A stretch of 64,000 nucleotides of DNA from Monodelphis domestica (taxonomy: Eukaryota > Chordata > Mammalia > Didelphimorphia > Didelphidae), in NCBI RefSeq assembly GCF_027887165.1, contig NC_077230.1:264373943-264437942 (forward strand), read 5' to 3'. The translations under genes were made by a program, and so were the position numbers. Position 1 is the first letter of the stretch; every line of letters begins with the position of its first letter. Of the stretch, positions 11,657-24,430 are shown in pieces. The notes beneath the pieces are model-generated. The model saw only the letters and a list, made by a program, of their open reading frames with translations. It was not told the origin of the DNA and made no database searches.

Positions 11657-11739
11657 ATGTGGCTCAAAAAATTTTTCCCATTTGATGTGTTCAATCAAAA
11701 AAGTTTAGAGCCCACTACATTGAGTGTCTATCAATCTCA

Positions 11740-11935
11740 GTATTATATAGAGAAAAGATCACTAAAATCCATTCCTGGCTTTGCCATTTACTGATTGTTT
11801 CACTTTAGTCAAGTCAGTGAACCTCTCTGACCTTCAAGTTCCTCATCTGTAAAATAAGGACATAAAAACTGAATTACATACCTCATAATGTTGTGAGGCT
11901 TTAATGAGATTATACAAAAACAATATGCAAATCAA
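11740..11935 (+). repeat. MIR-like SINE
   Basis: It reads 'ttcctggctttgccatttac', then 'aagttcctcatctgtaaaat', then 'catacctcataatgttgtga'. Confidence 0.8.
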
Positions 11936-13664
11936 GGCATTGTTATCATTTAGGTTTTCAAAAAGTTCTTGTTATTTTTTCTCATGGTGTCTAGAATTGA
12001 CCTCACTGGTTTCAATTCTATTTCAAGCTCAAATGCCTAATTTGCTCTTTCATAGCACAATCTGTCTCCCCTCACCTTTTCCCTAGAGTTTTCTCAATAT
12101 GGTCATTGAGAATCCATTTTGGAATTTCTTCCTGTGAGTTATTACTCTGCTATGCACATGGTCAGAGGCTCTTTCGTGATACATCTGTTATAAAACCTAA
12201 TATTAGCAACAAAATACCATCCTGTAGTACAAGAATGATGGCATTTAGAAACTGCCCTGAGTACTTACTGGGAAATGGTGTCTTTAATAATGAGCTCAGT
12301 TAAATATCAAGATTTACTTTGGGGTTCATATGCGTATCGGGGATGGAGAGAAACTTTAATAAATGTGTTACCCTTTTCTCTGGTTCTATTACTACTCAAA
12401 GGATTCTGTAGGCTATGTTTCCACTGTATTTTATGATAATTGTCAATTGTTAGGTCAGGCAAAGAAGTTTCCTCAAAGAAATTCTAAGGATTTATTAAAG
12501 GGCACGAAGACTAAGAAAACAGCTATGCAGAGCCATAACTAGGATAGAACAAACAAGGCTTTGTATAAAATTTGGTATAAAACATGTCCCTGAAACAAAG
12601 TGGTTAGAATGAGGTTAAGGAGCAGTTCACATGTCTCAGAGGTTCTCTCCTAGGGGACTGACAAACCTCCAGGGAGAATAACATGAAGAGAGAGTCCCTA
12701 ATATTGAACAGTCACCCTTCCATAGGATTTGGAGAAGTTCTAGTTAATTACCACTTCTCTTGACAACCTTACGTATAACTCTCTGGGAAGAAGGGGCCAC
12801 AGGGATTGGAATAGGAATGGAGAGCAACCCTAATCTTTACAACTTTCTGCTGGGGCTGAACTGGGTACCTAAAGGAGGAAATGGGAAAACGGTGGAGTTA
12901 CCCTATCTTCCAAGGGCAGCTTCCACTCAGGTCCAGTCTGACCAGTCTTTAACAATTGATGAGTGGCTTCCTAGGGGGCTCCAGAAGGAATAGAGGTTCA
13001 TGATAATTCAGCTCCTGATTGGAGCAGGGTCCTCTCACCTTGTGGGTATGTCATCTTAAGAGCAGCAGGAGATGATATGTGCCTGGGCTGACACTGACAT
13101 CAGAGGGCTCCCTATGTGACTTCCATGGATGCCTTTTATGTACTCCTCTCATCCCACCACATAGGTTGAGAGTGAAACTGCACATCTATTGTACTAGGAT
13201 CACATGGCCAATTAATATTTAATTCCCACCTTCTGGGGCCAGGTCTCAGAAACCATTATCCTAAAAAGGAAAAGATGGAGGTTCAGCATAAAGCCAACAT
13301 ACTGTCAAGAATGCTGGAGATGGATGGGAGAGAGGAATGGGTAGAGAAGGATATCATACTTTTCTCCCTCTCCCATCCTCATCCTGGGCAAGTCACTAGC
13401 CCCAAGTTAGCAATAAAAATGATTTAAGACAGGAAAGTATTCACCTATATCTCTACTCCCTCTCATTGTTAGCCCCCCAGAAAAAGTCTTCTATACTTGT
13501 TACTTCAATTCCTGTCTTTGCTCATTTTTCAACCTCTCACTTTATGGCTACTAATCTAACCACTCAATTAAAACTGCTCTCACCAACATTATCAAGTTTC
13601 TCTTAATTGCAGAATATGGTGATCTTCTTTTAATCTTCATCCTTCTTGATCCTTCCTGGAATTA
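11936..13664. other. No recognised element
   Basis: The part at 12440-13260 has higher GC than its flanks and could be a decayed LTR or single-copy sequence. I recognise no gene. A 77-codon frame at 12760-12993 has no known domain. Confidence 0.4.
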
Positions 13665-13863
13665 TTTTTTTTTAAACCTTTACCTTCCATCTTAGAATCA
13701 GACCTGTGTATTGGTCCTAAGGCAGAAGAGTGATAAAGGCTAGGCAATGGGGATTAAGTGACTTGTCTAGGGTCACATAGAAGTGTCTGAAGTTAGATTT
13801 GAACCCAGGATCTCCTTTCTCTATATCTGACTTTCAATCCACTGAGCCACTTAACTATATAGC
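13665..13863 (-). repeat. Marsupial tRNA-derived SINE
   Basis: On the + strand it starts with a T-run and 'aacctttaccttccatctta' and ends 'ccactgagccacttaacta'. Full length, diverged. Confidence 0.92.
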
Positions 13864-13892
13864 AAGTTCTTAAAAAGCATTTGTTGACTGAC

Positions 13893-14091
13893 TTTTTTTT
13901 TTAACCCTTACCATCTGCCTTAGAATCAGTGCTAAGTATCAGTTGCAAAGCAGATGAGCAGCAAGGGTTAGGCAACTGGAGTTAAGTGACTTGCCCAGGG
14001 TCATACAACTAGGAAGTATCTGAGGTCACATTTGAACCCAGAACTTCTTGTCTCCAGGCCTGACACTCTATCCACTGAGTCACCTACTTTG
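13893..14091 (-). repeat. Marsupial tRNA-derived SINE, same orientation as its neighbour
   Basis: It starts with T10 and 'aacccttaccatctgcctta' and ends 'ccactgagtcacctacttt'. It lies 29 bp from the previous SINE, suggesting two separate insertions at nearby AT-rich targets. Confidence 0.92.
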
Positions 14092-14214
14092 ATTCTTCTT
14101 AAAATAATTTTTTATCTTCCAGATTCAACTCATGTGCAACATCCTTTAAGACTGATCCTCCCACTTATTAACCCTCTTTCTAACCAAAATCATAATTTTT
14201 TAAAAATCTATTTT

Positions 14215-14685
14215 ACTCATTCAGAGGAAAATAAGCAGAACCAGAACACTGTACACTGTAAGAGCAATATTGTGGAATGATCAACTGTGAAAGACTCAGC
14301 TACTCTCAGCAATACTATGATCCAGGACAGTTCTGAAGGACTTATGACAAAGAATGCTATCCACTTCCAGAGAAAGAACTGTTATAGAGTTGCAATGCAG
14401 AAAAAAATCATAGTTTTTCTCACCTTAGTTTATTTGGGTTTTAATTTTGGTATTTTGTTTTGGTATGATTATTCTCTTACAAAAATGGACAATATGGCAC
14501 TGTGTTTTGCATGATTATGTATAGCCCAGATCAAATTGCTTACTATCTATAGGAAGGAGTAGAGAAGGAAAGAGGGAGGCAATTTGAATTGTATAACTTC
14601 AGAAAACTTCTATGGAAAATTGTTGTTGCATGTAATTGGTAAAATAAAATATCTTTACCAAATAAAGAAATCTATTTAAATGTTA
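14215..14685 (+). repeat. L1 3' UTR fragment
   Basis: It reads 'aagcagaaccagaacactgt', then 'aatgctatccacttccagag', then 'catgtaattggtaaaataaa'. This is the marsupial L1 3' end, sense on +. Confidence 0.88.
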
Positions 14686-14689
14686 TCTT

Positions 14690-14805
14690 CCTCAGTAAAA
14701 CATAAGCTCCTTGAGGGCAGGTACTGTTTTTTCCTTTTATTTTTGTGAGCATCTAGCACATAGCCAGACTTACACAAGATAGGGACTTAATACATGTTTA
14801 TACAT
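14690..14805 (+). repeat. L2 3' end
   Basis: It reads 'cataagctccttgagggcag', then 'tgagcatctagcacatagcc', then 'gggacttaatacatg'. Confidence 0.85.
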
Positions 14806-15894
14806 ACTTGTACCAGATTAGAAGCTATTAAATGATCTATAGGGTCCTTCTACCCCACATCTATCTCTTACCTCAGGGTACTGGGATTTCTGTCTCACCT
14901 ACACATGTATATTCCACCTTCAACCTATGGTATCATTCCTTCTTGCCACCAGGTATAAAGATGTTTAATTATTGCTCTGTAGCTATGATTTGAATCTGAT
15001 CATTTAAAGACTAAATTTTGGCAGACCTCTGTATAATCCAGCACCATAGAACAAGTTTGCTTGGACTTGAAAAATAGATAAAAAAATAAATAAATATTCC
15101 TTTTGCAATGTAACTCTAGAGTATGTCAAAGCAACTTAAATTCCTATTGGCAAAGGTGAAATTCACTTAAACAAAAAACTGGGCAGAGGTACAGCCCTAA
15201 GTTTCTAGATATTGTAAATAAGGCTCAACAAAAACATTTGGTGAAGTGTCCTCTGAGTTCGGTCACAGAACACCACATCTATATTGGCGGAAATGAGAGA
15301 AAGAAGGGTGGGCAGACAGAGTGTAGGAAGAATTTGTCCTCTCTGTGGCCCTTCATACTTTAGCTGGATGAAAAACAGGAAAAGTAAACAAACTAGGACT
15401 CTCATTTTTGGCTTCTGATGGAATTAGTTCCCATCCACCACTTCGTCTCTCCTTTTAGTTATTTATAGCACAGAGATCAAACTACTCCCTAATAGCTCCC
15501 TAAGGAATAAATTCAACAGTTAAGACATTTCAGAAATCCAAATCTTGATACTTTAAATCTATTCTATTCCCTCCTATTCAAATGCCTCTATTGGATAAGT
15601 TGAAACCATTATTTCCTTGTTACTGAGAGTGACCAATGCTTTGGGATGTGAGTTTTAGATAGCATGGCAGGGGAGAAGAGAGAGAGTTGGGACATGTGAT
15701 CCAAATATCACATCAATATATTCTGTTCCAAAGCAAGCCATAGGATTTTAATAGATGGGAATTATCTGAAAATAGGTGTGTCTATAGATGAAGAGACTAA
15801 TTGAGCAAAAGCAAGGCAAAAGCTTAGCCTTGATGAGAACAAATCTCCCTCCTGCATAGGGATAGTGAGAAAGGGAAGAAGGAAGTACAATCTC
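14806..15894. other. No recognised element
   Basis: Likely unique sequence. I see no repeat or gene. Confidence 0.5.
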
Positions 15895-16050
15895 ATCTAT
15901 TTAGATCATACATATTAGAATTAGAAGTGAGTTAATGAGGAAACTGAGGCTCAAGCATGTCAAGCAATTTGCCCAAGGTATTTAATGACAGGAACAGTAT
16001 TTCATTGCTAGTCCTTAGACTTGAGAGTCAATGTTTCTTTTCCCTACAGT
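15895..16050 (+). repeat. MAR1/MIR-like SINE
   Basis: 'aatgaggaaactgaggctca' and 'gcaatttgcccaaggtattt' are diagnostic. Partial copy. Confidence 0.65.
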
Positions 16051-19000
16051 AGAGAAACAAATGGAGCATTGAAAAAATCCTGGTATTAGTGACAACACAG
16101 GCTGAGTTTATATCTGACCAATGATACTAGAAAAAAATGAAAGCAATTTCCTGGAGCAGATACCACTCCAAAAAATAAGTGTCCTGTGCCCATTTGTTAT
16201 GCATATATGAAAAAGGATCAATTCACTGGGCACCTCTTAGCTCAGGCAGGTAACCTAGAGACAGACTGAAACAAATATATGTCCATTTGCTGCTTTCTGC
16301 TTAGCAGTAGAATTCTGCAACCAGCTGCAGCAAATAAACAATATTATTTGTTCCTAAGACATCTAAAACAAGAAACAGTTTTTATATGTAATGGCGGGGA
16401 GGGAGAGACAGGAAAGTGAGAGAGACCAACTTCTTGTCCCTGAACTAGAGACATTCTCTACCATTTCAGGGAGAATGGGCTCCAAGGGTATGCTACAAAG
16501 TATTTGCCCCCAGCTAAGTCCATTTTCAAGTGCTTATCCAATAGTTGGAGTTATTCCCTTGCTTGAAGACATAACATCTCACTGGTGGGTCAGTCTATTC
16601 CTGAGCTGCATCAAGAAGGTCACTCCCCAGGGGCTTAACTGCTGGGCTTATGCTGCCACAAATGGCCCAGTCTGGTGGAGAGAAGGCATCTCCCTTATCA
16701 ACTCTCCAGAACTCCAAAAATCATTCTTACACCACAAGGCCTTCAAGAAGGAAAAAGAGGTTGTTATTTCTTTGAGGTATATTAGATGCACTTTTAGTAC
16801 TAGTTTAGTAGTCAACCAAAAAGGCTTTTTTTCTCCATAAAGTAAGCTGATAAGAAAGTCACAGAACCTTGATCTAATTTGCTCCAGCAAATGCTCTAAA
16901 GTAGAGTGAGACCTCTCAATTCCATTCCAATTGTCACACACTTCTAGAAGCAGGTTCATCAAAGTCATGCACTTTCAGGGCTGGCTCCTCATTAGCCTGT
17001 CCTCCAGTAACATGCAGTCCTGTATAGATTGAATAATGTTGCTCCTTTCATTTTGGCTTATTCTCATTACTTTTAGATTTTTCTTCTCTCTTTTCTAATG
17101 ATGTTTTTAGGATAGTCAATCTATTCACAATGTTGATTGAATCCTGAATATGCACAGAAGGCTAAATATGACTTAATTACTCATTTGTATATAAACTCTG
17201 CCATCAGAGGTCTCCTAAGCTTCTGAGGATTTTTTACTTCAAAGGCAACTCTTTTTTTACTGAGACACTATGTGATATAGACAAAGAGAAGCCATTTGGA
17301 GAAGAAAGTACTCCTGTTGCCCCCACTGCAAGCCTTACTGATTTCCCGACATTTCTCCTATCATGCTGACAGGCAGCTAGGCAATTGGGTCTTTTTGATG
17401 AAAAGTGGAAGAAGCAAGGAGAGCTGAGATTTTGTGTCATGTAGAGAGCTCATGAAGATAGGAAGAAGGGGAAAAAGAACAGATAAAATGGCATAGATTT
17501 CTAGACTCTGAACATCCAGTTCACAACACTTAGCTAATGAAATTATTTTGAGGAGCATAGCTATTTCCAGTGATCTGTACCCAAGACCATACATGCAAGA
17601 TTTGAGACTGAGATTTGGGTGGCTAACCTAAAAAAGAGAGGAGATTTTCTTCAGTTCAGGTAGAGGGTTAGGAGAAAAGCCAATTACCAAGAACATTTTT
17701 GCAAAATTAGGCATCTCTGAGGTATCCTCGCCCATTAGACTATTAGAACCCAGAGAGAGAGTTAATAGAGAAATTATTCAATGAAAGACAGTTATCATTT
17801 GTTCAGATTACCATCCTACACATAGCATCCAGCCAATGCTCTACCTTGCTACACCTATTCAGTAATTTGAACAATAAAGCTTAAGTACATATAATGATTA
17901 AAGACTTTTCTATAAAATGGGACCCCAGAAATAATCATAAAGATGAATTATCAAATAATAGGGAGACTCCCTACTCCTCTTTGCACAATTGTCACAGGCT
18001 AGTGAAGTTATCACTCAATCAGCAACATGGCAGCCAGCATAATTTCAGTTCATGTTTCACTTCATCCCTGTTTCATCCTCAATGATATTGATGTTGACTG
18101 ACAAGCCAGCAATTCAGTGACTAAGAAGCAAGATCTCTGGAATTCCTGAATGTCAGGGTGTGTTGGTAAATGTTTTAATGATTAGCCTATAGAGGAGGGG
18201 AAGGTACTTCATGATACACTTTTAAATTTAATCTGAATTATTAACATTTTCTTAAATCCAGATGAACAACAAAATAACTAATCAAGCCCTGATTTGTAGT
18301 GTGTTCTATTTTCTGAATAAATGCTAACACTGAAGATTTGACAGTGGGCTCTCCAACTTTGCTTGTATGCCAGGCATATCTCCCTTCCTGGGATACCTAA
18401 AGCTATTACATTTCTGGAAACTAAGCATTTTAACTGAATTAAATTCTGTCACTGGGAAGAATAAAATGCTAGGTAGATACATTGCCAGCCAGAGGAGAGC
18501 AGAGCCCTTTGGGAATGGAACAGAAGACAAGCAACTATTAATGGGACACCAGGAAAAGGTAGAAAAAAATAATGCAGAACACTATCTGAGGAGTGTGAGA
18601 TCCAATGTAGTACCTCATCAAGGGCATATGGGTCATGGTAGGGCCATAAGAGGGCACAGGACACTCTTCTACAGAAAAGATCACTCAAGGAGGAAGGGTA
18701 AATTTCAATACTTCACAGTTTTGCTTAGGGCCAGCTCAGGGTTATACTCCTAATGACTGGATATTTCCCCAATATGTTTAGTATTTAGTGTCCTCACTCT
18801 GCTCTAACATTTGGTCTTAAATTACATATATGCATTGCCTTAAGTACCAAGACTACTTGCCCTAGATTTCTGGGAGCAGTTTCACAAGACTCTCTCCTCA
18901 GCAGGGAATTTGTGCCTGTGACAGGAAAAGATGTAGAGTGTTTCTTTCTGTACATGATGCTGATGAACTGTAGGGTGAAAGATGAGACTGCTGATCACTG

Positions 19001-19439
19001 CCATTCTGATACTCTTTGGTTGGCTTCCCAAGGCCACAGTTTCTGGGTTTTTTTTTTTTAAATAGTCCATTCCCAGCAATTGTTTGTGGAGGTTTTTAAA
19101 CTGATGACTATACAAAAGCTTTAAAAAAAGAGTTTTATTGTTTATGAATACAACTCTCTGGTCTGTATCTTGGTTGGGATAATTTTAAGATCTCTAGAAA
19201 CTGACTCTAAAATTATTAAAAAGTTCCTTTTATGAAAAATTCTATGTAACTAATAATTAGGATCAAATTGATGGTTGAATTACTCACAAATAGTCTCTGT
19301 GCTGAGAGATGTCTCAGGGATTAATTTAGTTTAGGAACTGTCAAATCCTTAAAGTATTTTAATATATTTTAATTTAATTTTCAGTTTAACAAACACATTT
19401 CAGTATGCAAAAGAGGAAGAGGGAAGGGGAATGTGGATT
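16051..19439. other. Mostly unique sequence, no recognised gene
   Basis: This is the longest stretch without obvious repeats. A 149-codon open frame at 16391-16840 starts with an ATG in a GC-richer patch but shows no domain I know. A 128-codon frame at 18367-18753 also has no known domain. No splice-linked exons are evident. It could hold conserved non-coding elements, which cannot be judged from one sequence. Confidence 0.45.
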
Positions 19440-19500
19440 TATTATTTATTCATCAAGTGACTACTCTGTGCTAAATGCTTTACAAATATTCTCTCATTTG
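19440..19500 (+). repeat. MAR1-like 5' fragment
   Basis: 'gtgctaaatgctttacaaat' followed by 'tctcatttgac' fits the MAR1 front. Very short. Confidence 0.45.
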
Positions 19501-19736
19501 ACACAAAGAACAGGAAATAAGGTATAGCAATTCCTGTAGGGTCACTGCCCCAGGGGTCATTTATATTTACTGGCTAGAGTCCCAAGAAGATACAGATGAC
19601 TATTTCTTAAGGGTTCTTATTGGATAATCCTGAAGATCTAGGTTTCTAGCACTCTAGCTCCTGAGCTTCCACTGCTAGTGAATAAACAAGCTGAAATATA
19701 CTAACTTTCAGAAAAGGGATATATTGAAAATATATA

Positions 19737-19930
19737 GGGGGCAGCTGGGTGGCTCAGTTGATTGAGAGTCAGGCCTAGAGATGGGAGGTCCTAGTTTCAA
19801 ATCTGACCTCAGACACTTCCCAGCTGTGTGACCCTGGGCAAGTCACTTAACCCCCATTCCCTAGCCCTTACCACTCTTCTGCCTTGGAGCCAATACACAC
19901 TATTGGCTCCAAGACAGAAGGTAAGGGTTT
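19737..19930 (+). repeat. Full-length marsupial tRNA-derived SINE
   Basis: Complete from 'ggggcagctgggtggctcag' to 'ggtaagggttt' and close to the copy at 7679, so fairly young. It lacks a long A-tail and I see no clear target-site duplication. Confidence 0.95.
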
Positions 19931-20419
19931 ATATATACATGTACTAAGAAGAATCAGTATAAAACATTTCCCCCAAATTAGGGGGCACACTCCCTACCCA
20001 TCCAAGGTCCTGGGGTGAGTGAGATCATACTTAAAGTACAATAGTATTAAGACATACATGTAGAGGAACAGGTGGCAAAGGGATTCAAAATAATCAACTT
20101 CATATGTGTAGTATGGAGGAGTCATGGTTACATAGCAGTTGGTCTAGAAAATTTTGGGGGGTTGTAGTAGACTACAAAATCATGAATATGGCAGCCAAAG
20201 ATACAAATATTATTTTAGATTTCATTAGATGGGCAGACTTCCAGAGTAGGGAGAAGATAATCCCACTGTACACTGTTCTGATCAGACCACATTTGGAATA
20301 TTGAACCCAATTTTTGGGGTTACATTTTAAGCAGAATTTTGATAAGGCTACAGATTTTCAGAGAATGGTGGCCACCATGGTGAGGTTAAATAATCAGTCA
20401 ACACTCATTTTTTTTTTAG

Positions 20420-20800
20420 TTCCTGCTTAGAGTTAGTCTATGTAGATACAGAGAGAAGCAAAATAGTCCTTGCTACTCAAGGAATGTGCAGACTAGTTAG
20501 GAGTGAAAACATGTACATATAAAAACAGACTCAAAAAAATTATCATTTCAATAGAAGATAATAGTATTTGTGGGGAACAGGAAAGGTTTCTTATAGGAGA
20601 TAGCACTTGAGCTGAGCCTTGAAGGCAGGGAAGGGAAAAAAGATAGAATATTATATAGGCAAGGTGATATTCCCAAAAGAGAACTGTAGAACTATAAAAA
20701 CATTTGAGAAGAGAGACATCAGGGAGAAAATCCTTGTAAAGTTTCAACTAGGAAGGTTAGAAGAACTTTGAAGAGAATGATTCAACAAATGGAGTTTTAG
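20420..20800 (+). repeat. Ancient mammalian interspersed repeat
   Basis: 'gaaaggtttcttataggaga' and 'gcacttgagctgagccttga' match the recurrent ancient family. Old copy. Confidence 0.6.
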
Positions 20801-20904
20801 AAAGAACACACCCTATGCACAATTATATATAGGTGGAAGAGTACAAGATGAGTTCTGGAAACAATTAGTAGATCAGTTTCACTGAAGTGTAGTTTCTGAA
20901 ATGG

Positions 20905-21690
20905 AATAATGTAAAATAATATTGTCCTCCTGGTTCTGTTCACTTCACTCTGAATCAGTTCAGACAAATCTTCCTAGGTTTCTCTGAAACTATGCTCTTT
21001 AAACTTCCTTATAGAATAATAGCATTCCATTACATTCATATATCATGACTTTTTTTCAATCATTCCCAAATTGATGGACATCAATTCGGTTTCCAATTCT
21101 TTGCCACCACAAATAGAGCTGCTTTAAATAATTGTTTTTGTACATATGGGCCATTTTCCTCTTTCTTTTATCTCACTGGGCTATAGAATTAGTACTTATA
21201 TCAGTGTGTTGAAGAGTATGTATGCATAATTTAATAGTTTTTTGGACATAGTTGCAAATTTCTTTCCAAGATGGCTAGACAGCCCCAACAACAGTGCATT
21301 AATATACATATTTTACAAACCTCTCCAGCATTTGTCAAATTCCATTTTTGTCAACTATTCCAATCTAAGGAATGTGAAGTAAAGTGGAACTTCAGAGTTG
21401 TTTTAATTTGCATTTCTCTAATTACTAGTGATTTAGAGCATTTTTATATGACTACAGATAGCTTTGATTTTTTCTTTTGAAAACTCCCTGTTCAATATCC
21501 TTTAACCACTCATCAACTGGGGAATAACTCTTATTTTTATAAATTTAAATTCATGCTCTATTTATTTTGGAAATGAGGCCTTTATCAGAAGAATTTGTTG
21601 CAAAGATTTCCTCCCTCTTTTCAACTTCTCTTCCAAATTTAGTTATATTGATTTTGTTTACATAAAACTTTAAAATTGTGTGTTTTCATT
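20905..21690 (-). repeat. L1 3' fragment (antisense)
   Basis: Antisense to the L1 ORF2 end: 'ttctgttcacttcactctga', then 'aaattgatggacatcaattc', then 'tcaactggggaataactctt', then 'gaggcctttatcagaagaat'. Confidence 0.9.
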
Positions 21691-21900
21691 TTAAATCATA
21701 GAAGACATTTGAGCAGGGAAATGGTATGAAGATTTTGCATTAAAATTATTTTGGTAGCTAAGTTAAAGATACATTAGTAGAAGCTTGAGGGAGGAAAAGC
21801 AACATGAATCTATTACAATAATTAGACCAGAGATTCTGAGATCATGAATTAGGGTGGTGACTATGTGAATGAAAAGGAGTGAAGAGGGGAGATAGGTGAG
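21691..21900 (+). repeat. Ancient interspersed repeat fragment
   Basis: 'attattttggtagctaagtt' and 'attagggtggtgactatgtg' match the downstream part of the recurrent ancient family. Confidence 0.5.
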
Positions 21901-21984
21901 AAGATGTGGTAGAATGGAAAGAACGCTGGATTTGTAACCAGGAAGTCTCAGGTTTAAATCCCTAATAACTCCATAAGACATCAA

Positions 21985-23625
21985 GAAATAATAAAATGTC
22001 AAAAGACTGAGAAAAATAAAATAAAATATGAAGTATATCACAAGAAAAAACTGAGCTGGAAAATATATCAAGGAAAGATAATTTAAGAATGATTATACTA
22101 CCTAGAAGCCATGAACCTAGGTATCATATTTTTTTTTTAATCATAAAGCTTAAATTAGAGGGTAAAGTAGAAATTGAAATAATTCATCAGGAACCTTCTA
22201 AAGGAAAACTTCGTATGAAGATCTAAGAAATATAATAGCCAAAACCTAGAATTTCCAGGTAAAGGAGAAAAAATAGCAAGCAGCCAGAAAGGAGACAAAG
22301 TTAGGATCAGGCTTGGTTGCTCCCACTCTAAAGGGAAGGAAAGTTTGAAATATGATGTTCGAAAAGTCATAGTATCTGGGTCTGAACTTACAACCAAGAT
22401 TAGCCTACCCAGCAATACCGAGTATAATTCTATAGGGGAAAATGGACCTAAAAAAGAAGACTTTCAAGTGTTCTTTATGAAAAGATCAGAGCTGAGTAGA
22501 AAATTTGACATAAAAGGAGTTGAGAATCATTTTAATCTCTGAGAGGGCACTCAAATCTTAATCCTAGACAGGCTCTGAGATCTTTACCTCTGACATAAGG
22601 TTTCTCTAATACAAGTCTGATTTCTATGATATATAGGGGACTAAGTGAAATTTATAAGAATGAGAAGCATTCTCCATTTAAATAGATGGTTAAAGGATAT
22701 GAATAGGGAGTGTTCGGAAGAAGAAATTCCAAGTTATCAATAGTCACATGAAAAATACCCTAAACTGATGATAGAGAAAGGCAAACTAAAACAATTCTAG
22801 ATATATCCAAGAGATTGGCAAAATTGATTTTCAAAAAGGAAAATGACAGTTGCTAGAGGGGCTGAGAGTAAACAGATACTTTAATACATTGTTGGTAGAG
22901 CTGTGAATTGGTTCAACCATTCTGGGAAGCAATATGGAACTTTGCCTAAAAATCTATTAAACTATATATATACTCTTTGGCCCAGCAATACCACTACTAC
23001 ATCTATATCCCAAATTAATAGTATAAAGAAAGAAAAGATCCATATGCATAAGCTCATTGTAGCAGCTCTTTAGTGGTAGGGAAGAATTAAAAATTGAGAG
23101 GATGCTTATTAGTTTAGGAATGAATAAACAAGTTATGGCATATGAATGTGATTGAATACTTATACTATAGGAAATAATGAAAGGGATGTTTTAAGAAAAA
23201 ACTGGGGAAACTTGTATTAACTGATGCAAAGTAAAGTGCACAGAACTACTAGCTCAATTTATACAAAAATCAATAATAATAGAAAGATAATTAACTTTGA
23301 AAAACTTGAATTCTGATTAACACAATGAGCAGCCACATACCAAAGGATGCATGATGAAATGTACCATGTACTCCCAGAAGTGAATTGATGGACTCAGAAT
23401 GCATATTAAAGCATATTTTCTTTCCTTTGTCCCTTTCTTCCTCTCCTTCCTTCTTCCTTCTCTTCTAATACTAGTACTTATGGATAATTAAATATAATTA
23501 TATATAGGTATATAATAGTGAATCATGGTCTAATTTGTAATCATCTCTTTTTCTATTCAGTTTTATAAATGGAAATGTTCATTTTGTTTGGTGTTTAAGT
23601 TTAGAATAAAAATATTTTTAAAAAA
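21985..23625 (+). mobile_element. HAL1-like half-L1 (ORF1 joined to ORF2 C-terminus and 3' UTR)
   Basis: From about 21985 to 22550 the + strand resembles L1 ORF1: coiled-coil Lys/Glu text, then 'tacctagaagccatgaacct', then 'cctacccagcaata' and 'aggggaaaatggacctaaaa', matching the ORF1 of the 42-48 kb L1. From about 22600 it resembles the very end of ORF2 ('gaatagggagtgttcggaag', 'tctttggcccagcaatacca'), then a 3' UTR to 23625. Endonuclease and RT are absent. This is the layout of HAL1 half-LINEs, which are known in marsupials. It is old, with many stops. Confidence 0.7.
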
Positions 23626-24430
23626 TCAATGTTGATGAATCTTTATCTTTCCGTCTTGTACATTGTCAAAAGAGATGAGTAACTTGTTTCACTTGTGACA
23701 GAGGTTATCAGTAATACACAATAGTACATAAAAGATAGGTTTTCTTCATTTGCTGACACTGATAATGAGATCTACAAAAACATGGTCTCCTTCATTGTTC
23801 TGAAGGAAATCTAACATCAGGAAGTCCTGCTAGATGGAAGAAATTGCTTTCATCCAACTCTCTACAGGCATCAGGCCACATTTCTGGTTAAAGAAAAGGA
23901 GGTTCTGCCTGTATAATTAGTATGTGAGTCATCTCCACGAAGGAGTCCCAAGGTAGTGTGAGGATGACCAGTATTCAGTAGCATAATAAGATAGGAAGAG
24001 AAGAATTTAGATGCTTATAACAGTTGGCAAGGAAGGATTTAGAAACCATGCTATCCATAAGGGCTATAGAATTTTATGTCAGGAAAGAGGTGGAGTGGGA
24101 AATAAAGATAACAGAGTAGAAAGGGTAGAACAGAAAAGTCTAAATTAGCATGAACCAGCTTCACACATTCTTATATTCATGTACCTGAAAACAAAAGTCA
24201 GAAAACAGGAAGGAGTAGTGAGTGGGGAATGCCTCAAGTACCAAAGAACCAAAAAGTAATATTTTATACTATGTTTTATTTAACTGCACTTTAAAAGCAA
24301 TTATTCTTTTTGTGTACAGTTGAAAAGAAGGACTTTTTTCCTTAGAAAGTTTAGGTATCTGGAGAGGCAGTGGCATAATGGAGTTTGCTAGGAACCTCTT
24401 CTAGATCACGTGCTTTAATCAAAGGTGTTC
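23626..24430. other. No recognised element
   Basis: I see no repeat or gene in this 0.8-kb stretch. Confidence 0.5.

Noticed and set aside
18367-18753. 128-codon open frame
   Set aside because: No known domain, an opposite-strand frame of similar quality overlaps it, and no splice or promoter context supports a gene.
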